Source of the DNA: Kaistella chaponensis | GTDB lineage: Bacteria; Bacteroidota; Bacteroidia; Flavobacteriales; Weeksellaceae | Direction: 5' to 3' | DNA length: 64,000 nucleotides | NCBI RefSeq assembly: GCF_900156725.1 | Contig: NZ_FTOI01000008.1 | Span: forward strand, 62,001 to 126,000 | Part shown: positions 1-7,720 of the stretch, piece after piece | How the letters are laid out: each line of letters starts with the position of its first letter | Numbering within the stretch: position 1 is the first letter of the stretch | Notes under the pieces: model-generated | What the model was told of the DNA's origin: nothing | The model's input: the letters and a program-made list of their open reading frames with translations, nothing else | Databases searched by the model: none | Position numbers and translations under genes: made by a program

Positions 1-22
1 CGAATATTAATAAAATTTCTAC

Positions 23-586
23 ATGAAGTACCTCATTGTAGGCCTCGGAAATAAAGGAGAAGAATATACTGAAACCCGGCATAATGTCGGGTTTAAAGTT
101 GCAGAAAAAATTGCAGAAACTTTGGGAGTTCCTTTTAAATCGAGCAATTTTGGTTTGTTGGCAGAAGGAAAATACAAAGGTCGAAAAGTCTTTATTCTGA
201 AACCCGATACGTATATGAATTTATCGGGAAATGCCGTAAAATTTTGGTTGCAAAAAGAAAACATTCCAATCGAAAATTTAATGATTGTAACCGATGATTT
301 AGCGCTTCCTTTCGGGACTTTGCGCATGAAAATGAAAGGTTCTGATGCCGGTCACAACGGTTTGAAAAGTATTCAGGAACAATTGCAAACCAAGAATTAT
401 CCACGTTTAAGATTTGGGATTTCTGCAGAATTTTCGGAAGGAAAACAAGTAGATTATGTTCTTGGAAAATGGAATGAAGTAGAAAAAGAAAAACTCCCCG
501 AAAGAATCGAGAAGTTTTCTAAAGCCTGTCTGTCATTTGTTTTCGCGGGAATTCAAAATGCGATGACGGGTTTTAATGGGAAATAA
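23..586 (+). CDS. pth: peptidyl-tRNA hydrolase
   Basis: Cytosolic enzyme that cleaves the ester bond of peptidyl-tRNA released by stalled ribosomes and so recycles the tRNA. The 187-residue protein has the usual length of bacterial Pth. The N-terminal GLGN loop (Asn10), the RHNVG motif with catalytic His20, the DD pair at 91-92 and the GHNG motif with Asn112 sit where the E. coli catalytic residues do. The ATG at 23 gives the canonical N-terminus. The next gene is convergent, with a 15-base gap, so pth ends its transcription unit here. Nothing odd was seen. Confidence 0.96.
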   Translation: MKYLIVGLGNKGEEYTETRHNVGFKVAEKIAETLGVPFKSSNFGLLAEGKYKGRKVFILKPDTYMNLSGNAVKFWLQKENIPIENLMIVTDDLALPFGTLRMKMKGSDAGHNGLKSIQEQLQTKNYPRLRFGISAEFSEGKQVDYVLGKWNEVEKEKLPERIEKFSKACLSFVFAGIQNAMTGFNGK

Positions 587-601
587 TGATTCCATAAGTC
601 A

Positions 602-1237
602 TTACAACCAGCTTACAACGCCGGTTTCTACATCATAATTGGCTCCTATAATTTTTATTTTGCCTTCATTTTCTAAATTTCGAAGCGTAGAACTTTGCTT
701 GCGGATTTCATCTATGGCATTTTTTACGTTGTGATGGTTCAATCTTTCAAGCAAATCGGTATTTGAAGAGGAGCGTTCTTCGCCATCTTCGATGATTTCA
801 TTGATAATGGGATTAAAATGACCAATCAGATGATTCAAATTATCCATTCCCAAATCTTCAATCTGGGCAGAATCTAAACCTCCTTTTAGTGCGCCACATT
901 TGCTGTGTCCTAAAACGACTACTAATTTAGAACCGGCAACATTGCAACCAAATTCCATAGAACCTAAAATGTCCTGGTTCACAAAATTTCCTGCAATTCT
1001 AATACTGAAAACATCGCCCAAACCTTGATCAAAAATAAGTTCTGCAGAAGTTCGGCTGTCGATACAGCTTAATACTACTGCAAAAGGCCATTGTCCGGCG
1101 CGGGTTGCATTAACCTGTTCCAGTAAATCTCGGTTTGCTTTCAGGTTATTTACAAATCTTTGGTTTCCTTCTTTTAAAAAATTTAAGGCTTTATCTGGAG
1201 TAACTGTTGTCTGTGTTTCTAAAGTATGTGCTTTCAT
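602..1237 (-). CDS. beta-carbonic anhydrase (first of two)
   Basis: Beta-class carbonic anhydrase, interconverting CO2 and bicarbonate. It is 211 residues long. The zinc ligands and the Asp/Arg dyad are visible: Cys58, Asp60 and Arg62 in CIDSR, then His111 and Cys114 in HSKCG. No clear signal peptide is present, so it is probably cytosolic. It lies 97 bases downstream of the SulP transporter gene on the same strand, and I see no good TAnnTTTG box in that gap, so cotranscription with sulP is likely. Its pairing with a SulP carrier suggests it converts imported bicarbonate for carboxylases, which is an inference. It is clearly different in sequence from the second carbonic anhydrase at 3434-4114. 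Confidence 0.93.
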   Translation of the reverse strand: MKAHTLETQTTVTPDKALNFLKEGNQRFVNNLKANRDLLEQVNATRAGQWPFAVVLSCIDSRTSAELIFDQGLGDVFSIRIAGNFVNQDILGSMEFGCNVAGSKLVVVLGHSKCGALKGGLDSAQIEDLGMDNLNHLIGHFNPIINEIIEDGEERSSSNTDLLERLNHHNVKNAIDEIRKQSSTLRNLENEGKIKIIGANYDVETGVVSWL

Positions 1238-1334
1238 AATATTTTTCTGTTATATAAAGTTTAAAATTGATGGTGCGTTTTTATCGAGGTATTATTTCCG
1301 ACCAGAAACGCCACTTTTGAATTTCTAATTGTTG

Positions 1335-2939
1335 TTACATTGCTCTTCTGTGTTCAATGACTACATGAGAATCTTTGTCTTTGGTATAATCTTGATACGA
1401 ATTGGAAGTTCGAAAGCCAACCAATCGAACGGTTATATCTTCTTCTTTTGCCCGAATATTTGCAAAATCCTGTATCATTTCCAGAATATCATTCGCAATA
1501 TAAGAAGTGCCTTTTGCATCGATGGTGACTACAGAATTTGGTTTAATGTTTTTTAATGTTTTCTTGATCGCTGCTTTATTTAAAAAGGAAACTTCTTCTG
1601 CTAATTTCATCGTAATTTCATCGGCATCATCCAGTTGTTCCTTACTTAGATAGTATGCTCTTTTCATATTTCCCTGTAAAATATAGAAGATAGAAATTAA
1701 CAATCCGATCCCGACTCCTTTTAATAAATCAAGGAATACAACCGCCAAAATTGTGGCAATAAACGGGATGAATTGATATTTTCCGAGTTTCCAGAAATGC
1801 ATGATCGTGGCTGGTTTTGCCAATTTGTAACCCACCAAAATCAATACTGCTGCTAAAGTTGCAAGCGGAATTAAATTTAAAATGAATGGAATTGAAAGCA
1901 CACAAATCAACAAAAGTGCTCCATGAATCATCGTGGAAACTTTGCTGGTTGCGCCAGAATTTGCATTTGCAGAACTTCGTACAACAACAGAAGTCATTGG
2001 TAATCCACCAATCACAGAACTGATTAAATTTCCAATTCCTTGAACTTTTAATTCGAGATTAGTGTCTGTAATTCGTCTTTGTTTATCCAAACGATCCGAA
2101 GCTTCAATACACAAAAGCGTTTCAATAGAAGCTACAATTGCAATTGTTGCTCCTACAATCCAAACTTTCGGATTAAAAAATCCCTGAAAATCTGGAAAAA
2201 CAATCATGTTTTTAAAGTCATCAATGTTTTGCGGAACAGGCAAGGAAACCAAATGTTCTGGCCCAATTGCCAACGAGCTTCCGGTAGCTTTAAAAATAAA
2301 ATTGAGCAAAATTCCTGAAACTACTGCAACCAAAGCGCCGGGAATCATTTTCATTTTCTTTAAAGCCGGAACCTTTTCCCACGCCAAAAGAATTCCGATG
2401 GAGAAAACAGTGATTATGATTGCTCCTAGATTAATTCCCGCAAATAACTCGGTGAAATAATTAGGGTTGAATCCATTCGCAAAAAGGCTTTCATTTCCTT
2501 CAAAATCTTTATCAAATCCCAATGCGTGTGGAATTTGAGTCAGGATAATGATGACTCCAATTCCGGCCAACATTCCTTCGATGACGTTGTTTGGGAAATA
2601 GCTGGAAATACTTCCTGCGCGAACAAAACCTAATATTAATTGTAAAATTCCGGCAATTATACCGGCACATAGAAATAATTCAAATGCACCTAAATCCGTG
2701 ATTGCTGTTAAAACAATTGCTGTTAATCCTGCAGCCGGACCAGTAACTGAAATGTTTGAGTTGCTGAGAAATCCTACCACTAATCCACCTACAATTCCGG
2801 CAATAATTCCCGATAATGGTGGTGCTCCAGATGCCAATGCAATTCCTAAACAGAGCGGAAGTGCTACTAAAAATACGACGAGACCTGAAGGAAAATTTTC
2901 TTTAATTCCTCCAAACACTGAAAAAGCTTTTTTCTTCAT
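1335..2939 (-). CDS. SulP family anion transporter with STAS domain
   Basis: A 534-residue SLC26/SulP-type carrier. Hydrophobic segments fill about residues 15-415 and include the early proline- and glycine-rich helix (FPSGLVVFLVALPLCLGIA) typical of the family. A C-terminal STAS domain follows at about 430-520 (VVTIDAKGTSYIANDI). Family members carry sulfate, bicarbonate or other anions. The two carbonic anhydrases around it point to bicarbonate, which is context only. The ATG at 2939 gives a basic N-terminus (MKKKAF). It probably forms a transcription unit with the downstream carbonic anhydrase; a terminator-like hairpin separates it from the small gene upstream. Confidence 0.93.
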   Translation of the reverse strand: MKKKAFSVFGGIKENFPSGLVVFLVALPLCLGIALASGAPPLSGIIAGIVGGLVVGFLSNSNISVTGPAAGLTAIVLTAITDLGAFELFLCAGIIAGILQLILGFVRAGSISSYFPNNVIEGMLAGIGVIIILTQIPHALGFDKDFEGNESLFANGFNPNYFTELFAGINLGAIIITVFSIGILLAWEKVPALKKMKMIPGALVAVVSGILLNFIFKATGSSLAIGPEHLVSLPVPQNIDDFKNMIVFPDFQGFFNPKVWIVGATIAIVASIETLLCIEASDRLDKQRRITDTNLELKVQGIGNLISSVIGGLPMTSVVVRSSANANSGATSKVSTMIHGALLLICVLSIPFILNLIPLATLAAVLILVGYKLAKPATIMHFWKLGKYQFIPFIATILAVVFLDLLKGVGIGLLISIFYILQGNMKRAYYLSKEQLDDADEITMKLAEEVSFLNKAAIKKTLKNIKPNSVVTIDAKGTSYIANDILEMIQDFANIRAKEEDITVRLVGFRTSNSYQDYTKDKDSHVVIEHRRAM

Positions 2940-3020
2940 TTTAAAAAAAGATTGTATGGTATTGATCTACATAGAAAATACGCAGAGCAATACAAAAGAT
3001 TGAAATTTAATTTTGAAATC

Positions 3021-3056
3021 AAAAATGGGTGCCCCGTTTCTAAAGAAATGGAGACC
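3021..3056 (-). terminator. candidate rho-independent terminator of the small exported-protein gene
   Basis: On the minus strand a hairpin with imperfect arms (outer GGT/ACC, inner CCATTTCT/AGAAACGG with a G-T pair) spans 3028-3056 and is followed by a short T-rich tract (3021-3026). It lies just after the stop of the small gene at 3079 and before sulP, so it fits a terminator or partial terminator between the two. The stem has mismatches, hence moderate confidence. Confidence 0.45.
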
Positions 3057-3078
3057 TCAAGTTTTTTGTAAATGAAAA

Positions 3079-3372
3079 TTAAGCTTCTGGAGGAGGGGAA
3101 AATATGGTAAGAAATGGTGATAAATGAACGGAATCATCCATCATATCGAAAGATCTGCGATGCAAATCGTTTCCGAAAAATTTCAGGAAATCGTGAACAT
3201 TCAAAGTTTTAGGAATGTTTTTTTCATTGATGACCAATGGCGCATGCTGTGTTTCTTCTTCAGAGATGACAACATTAGACGTGGGTAAATCCCAATTGAA
3301 AATTGTGGCCATACTTGGTAAAGCCATAAAATTCAAAAAAACCGTTAATGTAATAATACTCCAAAATTTCAT
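3079..3372 (-). CDS. small exported protein in the carbonic anhydrase/SulP locus, function unknown
   Basis: I do not recognise the family. The 97-residue product starts MKFWSIITLTVFLNFMALPS, a convincing signal peptide with likely cleavage after the SMA region, so the mature protein of about 75 residues is exported. It is rich in acidic residues, His and Pro and ends in SPPPEA. An upstream in-frame start at 3432 is possible, but a TAnnTTTG promoter box (3401-3408) lies inside that extension, so 3372 is preferred. It sits between sulP and the second carbonic anhydrase. A role in inorganic-carbon handling would be guilt by association only. Confidence 0.7.
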   Translation of the reverse strand: MKFWSIITLTVFLNFMALPSMATIFNWDLPTSNVVISEEETQHAPLVINEKNIPKTLNVHDFLKFFGNDLHRRSFDMMDDSVHLSPFLTIFSPPPEA

Positions 3373-3400
3373 GCGTAAAATACTTTTTACTAATCGCGTG

Positions 3401-3408
3401 CAAAAATA
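3401..3408 (-). promoter_or_regulatory. Bacteroidota-type -7 box for the small exported-protein gene
   Basis: Minus-strand TATTTTTG matches the Bacteroidota TAnnTTTG consensus. A TTTA-like -33 element lies 17 bases upstream. Transcription would start near 3394, which leaves about 20 bases of leader before the preferred ATG at 3372. Confidence 0.5.
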
Positions 3409-3433
3409 GAAAACTTTTGCTGGTCTAAACAAA

Positions 3434-4114
3434 TTAGATGAGATTTTTATTTTTTTTTCTGCTCATGACCCAATCGGAATCGGTGAGGTTATAAATTTTT
3501 TGAATGTCCTTCAAGATTTTCTCGAAGTCAATCTCCAAATCAATAATTGTTCCCGTTCTCATGTCAAAAACCCAACCGTGAACGACCGGATATTCGTCTA
3601 GCAAATACTGTTCCTGAACTACGGCCATTTTAATTACATTGATGCACTGTTCCTGAACATTAAGCTCTACAAGGCGGTCATAACGTTTTTGTTCATCATC
3701 GAAAGCATCTAATTCCTGTTGATGCAATCTGTAAACATCCCGAATATTTCGCAGCCAAGGATTTAGCAAACCCAAATCCTGTGGAGTCATTGCTGCTTTT
3801 ACACCGCCACAACCGTAATGTCCACAAACAATAATGTGTTTGACCTTCAAATGTTCTACGGCGTATTGGATCACCGCAGTGGAACTCATATCCAAAGCAT
3901 TCACCACGTTTGCAATATTTCGGTGTACAAAAAGTTCGCCAGGTTTCATCCCCATCATTTCTTCTGCAGAAACACGGCTGTCTGAACATCCAATGTAGAG
4001 AAAATCTGGTGTTTGTGTTGCCGAAAGATTTTTAAAAAAATCTGAATTATTCGCAACTTGCGATTCTACCCATTTTTTATTATTCTCAAAAATAGCATCG
4101 TAGGATTTTTTCAT
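3434..4114 (-). CDS. can: beta-carbonic anhydrase, Can-like (second of two)
   Basis: A 226-residue beta-carbonic anhydrase very close in layout to E. coli Can. Cys43, Asp45 and Arg47 lie in CSDSR and His99 and Cys102 in HYGCGG, each within one residue of the E. coli positions. The C-terminus ends with a typical helical tail (about residues 195-226). No signal peptide, so cytosolic. It hydrates CO2 for carboxylation and fatty-acid synthesis. It has its own -7 box at 4176-4183. Two beta-class enzymes of different subtypes at one locus suggest division of labour around the SulP carrier. Confidence 0.94.
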   Translation of the reverse strand: MKKSYDAIFENNKKWVESQVANNSDFFKNLSATQTPDFLYIGCSDSRVSAEEMMGMKPGELFVHRNIANVVNALDMSSTAVIQYAVEHLKVKHIIVCGHYGCGGVKAAMTPQDLGLLNPWLRNIRDVYRLHQQELDAFDDEQKRYDRLVELNVQEQCINVIKMAVVQEQYLLDEYPVVHGWVFDMRTGTIIDLEIDFEKILKDIQKIYNLTDSDWVMSRKKNKNLI

Positions 4115-4175
4115 ATCAATTTGGTTAACGTAGAAATTCGATTAGGCAATTATTGAACATTGATTTTATTCCATA

Positions 4176-4183
4176 CAAAAATA
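4176..4183 (-). promoter_or_regulatory. -7 promoter box for the Can-like carbonic anhydrase
   Basis: Minus-strand TATTTTTG matches TAnnTTTG. It would start transcription near 4169 and leave a leader of about 55 bases before the ATG at 4114. The -33 element is not obvious. It is arranged divergently with the plus-strand box at 4226-4233. Confidence 0.45.
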
Positions 4184-4225
4184 TGTTTTTTGTGATAAAT
4201 GTAAGCGACTTCAAAGAAAGAATGA

Positions 4226-4233
4226 TATTTTTG
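4226..4233 (+). promoter_or_regulatory. -7 promoter box for the ACP-LnmK-like fusion gene
   Basis: TATTTTTG, a match to TAnnTTTG, lies 17 bases before the ATG at 4251. A clear -33 element is not visible. This is the divergent partner of the 4176-4183 box. Confidence 0.5.
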
Positions 4234-4250
4234 TAGGCAAATACATTTTA

Positions 4251-5351
4251 ATGAAAACCATTGTCCAACAACTTTTGCCTACGCTTACCGAACAGAACTA
4301 TACTGATGAGTTTCGAAACCTAAATATCGACAGTATTGATTTGGTTTCCTTGCGCGTGGAAGTTGAAAATAAACTGGGTAAAATGATTCCCAATAAACAA
4401 TGGCTTTCATTCAACAATCTTCAGGATATTCTTAACTATTGCGACGAACAAGGTTTTGGAGGTTCAAATAATGTTGTAAAAACAATTTCAGAACCCATTA
4501 ATACAAAACACAATTTCATCAACATGCCGCAGTTGTGTTTAGAAGCACTGTCAGAAAACTGGCTTTTTAAAGAAGCCGGAAGTTTGCATTGGGATTTGCT
4601 TTGCGAAGGTTTAGGCACTTCTTCCTCTGCTTTGAAAGATGATTTGGGGAATCGCCTATACGCGACTTTTGTAAGAATAAGAATCGAAGGAAACGGTAAT
4701 CTCAGTGATTTTAAAGAAAATAATCCTTATGATTTTAAAGCAGAACTTTCACGTTTCGGGATGGGAATGTTTTTCAGCAATACCCAATTTAGCTCGGTTG
4801 ATAAAAACATCAAAATCGATATGATGACAAGTTTCTCTGTTAGAAAATCGACCGGTGATAATAAAAGTCTGGCGAAAAGTCAACCAACTGTAGAACATTG
4901 CGACATTAAACAACACGCAGAGTTTCCTATTTTTGGGAATGAATATCGGTTGATTAAAAAGAATGAATTAAAAACTTTTTTCTACAAAGATTATATTTTC
5001 CATATTTCAGATGAGCAGCTGTATTCTTTCGAATATTCCTTAAATCCTTACTATGATTTAAATGGAGTTGGACTTTTATATTTCGCGTCCTATCCCATTA
5101 TTAATGATTTCTGTGAACTGCAATTCTTTAATGGACAAGGAGACTTGAAATGGGAAGAAAATTATTTCACTTTGTTTCGAGACGTGATGTATTATGCGAA
5201 CTGCGATTCCCGCGACAAAATCATTTATGTTTTAAATTCGGTAGAAAACCTTTCAGAAAACAGAGTGAAATTGTGCAGCACCTTAGTTCGCAAATCAGAT
5301 GGAATGATGATGGCAAGGATTTTCACCATCAAACAGAAAGGAAATTTTTAA
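4251..5351 (+). CDS. acyl carrier protein fused to an LnmK/Pnap_2097-like acyltransferase-decarboxylase domain
   Basis: A 366-residue two-part protein. Residues 1-75 are an acyl carrier domain with the DSID phosphopantetheine site (Ser28). From about residue 88 the sequence (MPQLCLEALSENWLF, then HW and RLYATF blocks) resembles the double hot-dog family of LnmK and Pnap_2097 biosynthetic proteins, from memory and without a search. LnmK decarboxylates methylmalonyl-CoA and loads propionyl onto an ACP, so the fused ACP could be the acceptor in cis (inference). The neighbourhood has further ACPs, KASIII, FkbH and SDRs, which fits acyl assembly for a polysaccharide. It ends convergently, with its stop overlapping the next gene's stop. 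The LnmK-like assignment is moderately sure, the ACP part very sure. Confidence 0.7.
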   Translation: MKTIVQQLLPTLTEQNYTDEFRNLNIDSIDLVSLRVEVENKLGKMIPNKQWLSFNNLQDILNYCDEQGFGGSNNVVKTISEPINTKHNFINMPQLCLEALSENWLFKEAGSLHWDLLCEGLGTSSSALKDDLGNRLYATFVRIRIEGNGNLSDFKENNPYDFKAELSRFGMGMFFSNTQFSSVDKNIKIDMMTSFSVRKSTGDNKSLAKSQPTVEHCDIKQHAEFPIFGNEYRLIKKNELKTFFYKDYIFHISDEQLYSFEYSLNPYYDLNGVGLLYFASYPIINDFCELQFFNGQGDLKWEENYFTLFRDVMYYANCDSRDKIIYVLNSVENLSENRVKLCSTLVRKSDGMMMARIFTIKQKGNF

Positions 5352-5902
5352 ACTTTATTATTGATGTAGCCTTCGGTCGCGTTGTGAATATTAAAAATTC
5401 TGCACGGATTTCCGATGACCAGAGAATTGTCGGGAACATCTTCTGCAAGGTAAACGTTGGGCGCAATTAAGACATTGTTCCCAATGGTGATTCCACCTAC
5501 GATTACAGCGTTTGGTCCAATCCAGACTTCATCACCAATAATTGGTGTGCCAATAAATTTACCACGGTTGGCTTGAGCAATACTTACACCTTGCGCAATA
5601 TTGCAGTTTTTGCCGATAATGACTTTTGGATTAATAGCGAGCAAACCCCAATGTCCAAGATATAAACCTTCGCCAATTTGAGTTTCGGGATAGATTTGAA
5701 AACCATACTTGATCTGATAATGCCGCAAAACCAATCGCCAAAATTTTCCTAAAACGGTATTCTTAGGATGTTTTTGAGTAGTTCTAAAAAGATAAATAAA
5801 ATGCAGATTCGGATTGAAACATTTTTTAAATATTTCAAATTTAGAAAGCCATTTTCCGCTTTCTCGGTAGAAATCTTTTTGTAAAGTAGTTTTTTCAGAC
5901 AT
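5348..5902 (-). CDS. serine acetyltransferase-like hexapeptide-repeat acyltransferase
   Basis: A 184-residue left-handed beta-helix acyltransferase. Helical N-terminus to about residue 65, then hexapeptide repeats (IGEGLYLGHWG, VIIGKNCNIAQ, PIIGDEVWIGPNAVIVG, ITIGNNVLIAPN), ending near GNPCRIF. It resembles CysE-type enzymes, but the active-site stretch reads GHWGLL where true CysE has a GHGTG-like pattern, and the protein is short. In this setting an O- or N-acetyltransferase for polysaccharide sugars is more likely than cysteine synthesis. It is transcribed with the GT4 gene upstream (26-base gap). Confidence 0.8.
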   Translation of the reverse strand: MSEKTTLQKDFYRESGKWLSKFEIFKKCFNPNLHFIYLFRTTQKHPKNTVLGKFWRLVLRHYQIKYGFQIYPETQIGEGLYLGHWGLLAINPKVIIGKNCNIAQGVSIAQANRGKFIGTPIIGDEVWIGPNAVIVGGITIGNNVLIAPNVYLAEDVPDNSLVIGNPCRIFNIHNATEGYINNKV

Positions 5903-5928
5903 TAGAACAAAGATAAAAGAAAAAAGAT

Positions 5929-7095
5929 TTATAATTCATCAATAATTTTCATGATTTTCTGCACAGAATTTTCCAGATTAAAAGGCATCTTATAATTTTT
6001 TAATTCACTTTCATATTTCTTAAAATCTTCCGGATTTTGCAACGCTTTTTTCATTCCATCATAAATTCCTTGTTCTGAATTTTCGATAATTAAACCCAAT
6101 TTACCATCATCCAACATTTCCCGAACACCGGAAACATCAGTTGCGATGATATTTTTTTTCAATGTAATCGCTTCAAACAAAACCGTCGGAAAACCTTCAT
6201 ATCTGGAACTTAGAATATAGAAATCTGCGTTTTTGATTTGAGGATATGGATTATCGGTAAACCCAAAAAGTGTTGAAGTTTCAGTAACGCCTAAATCTTT
6301 CTGTAAATTTTTGATATTTTCAAAATCGTAACCATCACCAAGAATAAGAATTTTATGATGAAAACCTTCATCTAACAATCTTTTGTGAACTTTCAACAAT
6401 CGATCAAAACCCTTTTGCGGAAAAACCGTTCCCACAGAAACGAAAGTTGGATCTGGGTTTTGAGTTCCGAGATTCGAGTTTTTGCTTCTTGCTTCTTGAC
6501 TCTTTAAAATAATTTCCTCCGTATCCAAAGGATTATAAATTCTAACAATTTTGTTCTTTTCTTCTAGATTTTGAGTTAAATTATTGAAATCTTGCTCTAT
6601 TTTTTCGGAAATGACCATGATTTTATCAAAACCAAAAAACTTGCGAAATTCTTCATCGGTATAATGGTATAATTCCGTTTTCTTTAAATCATTATGAATC
6701 CAAACCAGTTTTTTTGATGATTTTAATGGTGAATTTAATATTTCATCCCGAAAACCATGAATCGCCGCGAATTCAACATCATATTTTTTTCCCTTTAAAA
6801 TAAATTGATAAAGCAGATTCGGAAATTGTTTCAAAAGCTTTTGATAGATCACCCGAAATGCTTTCACAGGAATATCCTGCAGCCGATTGGTGGTGATCAT
6901 TTCGCCTTTATTCAAATACAAAACATTGATCCAAGCGGGAACTTCTGGCAAATATTTCCCAGAATATAAATTCAGTAATAGATCGATTTCGTATCTATTT
7001 TGGGGCAAATTTTTCAGAAAAGTCACTAAAACTTTTTCTGCGCCACCATGACGAAGAGAACCAATTCTAATGAGGATTTTCTTTTTGGTTGCCAC
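5929..7095 (-). CDS. glycosyltransferase family 4
   Basis: A 388-residue GT-B glycosyltransferase. Its N-terminal domain begins ILIRIGSLRHGGAEKVLV, and the C-terminal nucleotide-sugar domain has FVSVGTVFPQKGFDRLL and the SRYEGFPTVLFEA block with the EX7E-type glutamates. The donor and acceptor are unknown. Residues 199-215 (SQEARSKNSNLGTQNPD) form an odd linker encoded by repeat-like DNA, described separately. It sits 4 bases downstream of a hexapeptide acyltransferase, so those genes form a short minus-strand operon within the polysaccharide region. Confidence 0.9.
   Translation of the reverse strand: MATKKKILIRIGSLRHGGAEKVLVTFLKNLPQNRYEIDLLLNLYSGKYLPEVPAWINVLYLNKGEMITTNRLQDIPVKAFRVIYQKLLKQFPNLLYQFILKGKKYDVEFAAIHGFRDEILNSPLKSSKKLVWIHNDLKKTELYHYTDEEFRKFFGFDKIMVISEKIEQDFNNLTQNLEEKNKIVRIYNPLDTEEIILKSQEARSKNSNLGTQNPDPTFVSVGTVFPQKGFDRLLKVHKRLLDEGFHHKILILGDGYDFENIKNLQKDLGVTETSTLFGFTDNPYPQIKNADFYILSSRYEGFPTVLFEAITLKKNIIATDVSGVREMLDDGKLGLIIENSEQGIYDGMKKALQNPEDFKKYESELKNYKMPFNLENSVQKIMKIIDEL
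6451..6503 (-). repeat. repeat-like insertion in the GT4 interdomain linker
   Basis: On the minus strand the stretch is made of near-repeated units such as GAAGCAAGAAGCAA and CTCGAATCTCGGAACTC. This is the style of the short, low-complexity dispersed repeats I recall between genes in Flavobacteriaceae. Here it is in frame and encodes the linker between the two domains of the glycosyltransferase. The genome-wide copy number cannot be seen from this window. Confidence 0.45.
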
Positions 7096-7099
7096 AGAA

Positions 7100-7672
7100 C
7101 TATTTTATTTTTCTCGCTTTTTTAAATTTATAAGGAAGATTTGCTTTGATGTAAAGATCTAGCTTCTTTCTATCTTGCTCCAATTCTCTAGGATATTCTG
7201 CATTATTGCTTAATACGACATCACCATAATCTTCAATCGTACAAAGAAATTGCGCAGGATTTCCTATAAATACGCAGTTATCGGGCATTGACTGAGAGAG
7301 AACAGAATTAGCGCCCAAAATACAATTGTTTCCCATTTGCACATCTTGCGTAATTACAGCGTTTAAACCGATGGTGCAGTTGTTTCCGATTTTTATTCTT
7401 CCAAATATTCTGGCATCTTCATAGCCAGGTAGTTTGCGCAAAAGCGTGGTGGTACCGCCATGATTAACGAATCGTACATTCGCTGCGATATTCACATCAT
7501 CGCCAATTTCAATGAGATAAGGCTCTGTTCCAAAATATACGGTATCTGGTGTATTGAAATTCTTTCCAACTTTCATCCCTCTTAGAATACAGCTGTTCAC
7601 ATTCGCTTTATTGATCATGCTTTTCCAAAGAGAGTTTAATTTTAGTATTATTCGGTGAAATAAATACATCAT
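7100..7672 (-). CDS. hexapeptide-repeat acyltransferase (CatB/maltose-acetyltransferase type)
   Basis: A 190-residue left-handed beta-helix acyltransferase. Repeats run from about residue 45 to 145 (VYFGTEPYLIEIGDDVNIA, FVNHGG with the likely catalytic His, GRIKIGNNCTIG, VQMGNNCILGANSV, NCVFIGNPA). Family members acetylate sugars using acetyl-CoA, and some use acyl-ACP. It is divergent from the KASIII-ACP-SDR cassette, with only 48 bases between the start codons, so joint regulation is likely and use of an acyl-ACP made by that cassette is possible. It is followed by the GT4 gene. Confidence 0.85.
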   Translation of the reverse strand: MMYLFHRIILKLNSLWKSMINKANVNSCILRGMKVGKNFNTPDTVYFGTEPYLIEIGDDVNIAANVRFVNHGGTTTLLRKLPGYEDARIFGRIKIGNNCTIGLNAVITQDVQMGNNCILGANSVLSQSMPDNCVFIGNPAQFLCTIEDYGDVVLSNNAEYPRELEQDRKKLDLYIKANLPYKFKKARKIK

Positions 7673-7673
7673 G

Positions 7674-7703
7674 TTTATTTGAAGGTTTTTTTGATTACTT
7701 TTG
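7674..7703 (+). promoter_or_regulatory. promoter of the KASIII-ACP-SDR cassette
   Basis: TTTA at 7674-7677 and TACTTTTG at 7696-7703 (TAnnTTTG consensus) with an 18-base spacer give a Bacteroidota promoter. Transcription would start about 7710, leaving a very short leader before the ATG at 7721. Confidence 0.5.
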
Positions 7704-7720
7704 CAAAGTAAGATTTTTTT

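Noticed and set aside
1262-1312. Hairpin between sulP and the carbonic anhydrase gene with GCGTTT and AAACGC arms
   Set aside because: Short stem, loop of about 28 bases and no T-run; not convincing as a terminator or regulatory RNA.
5348-5902. Cysteine-biosynthesis serine acetyltransferase (cysE)
   Set aside because: Short, lacks the usual active-site pattern and sits among polysaccharide genes; sugar acyltransferase preferred.
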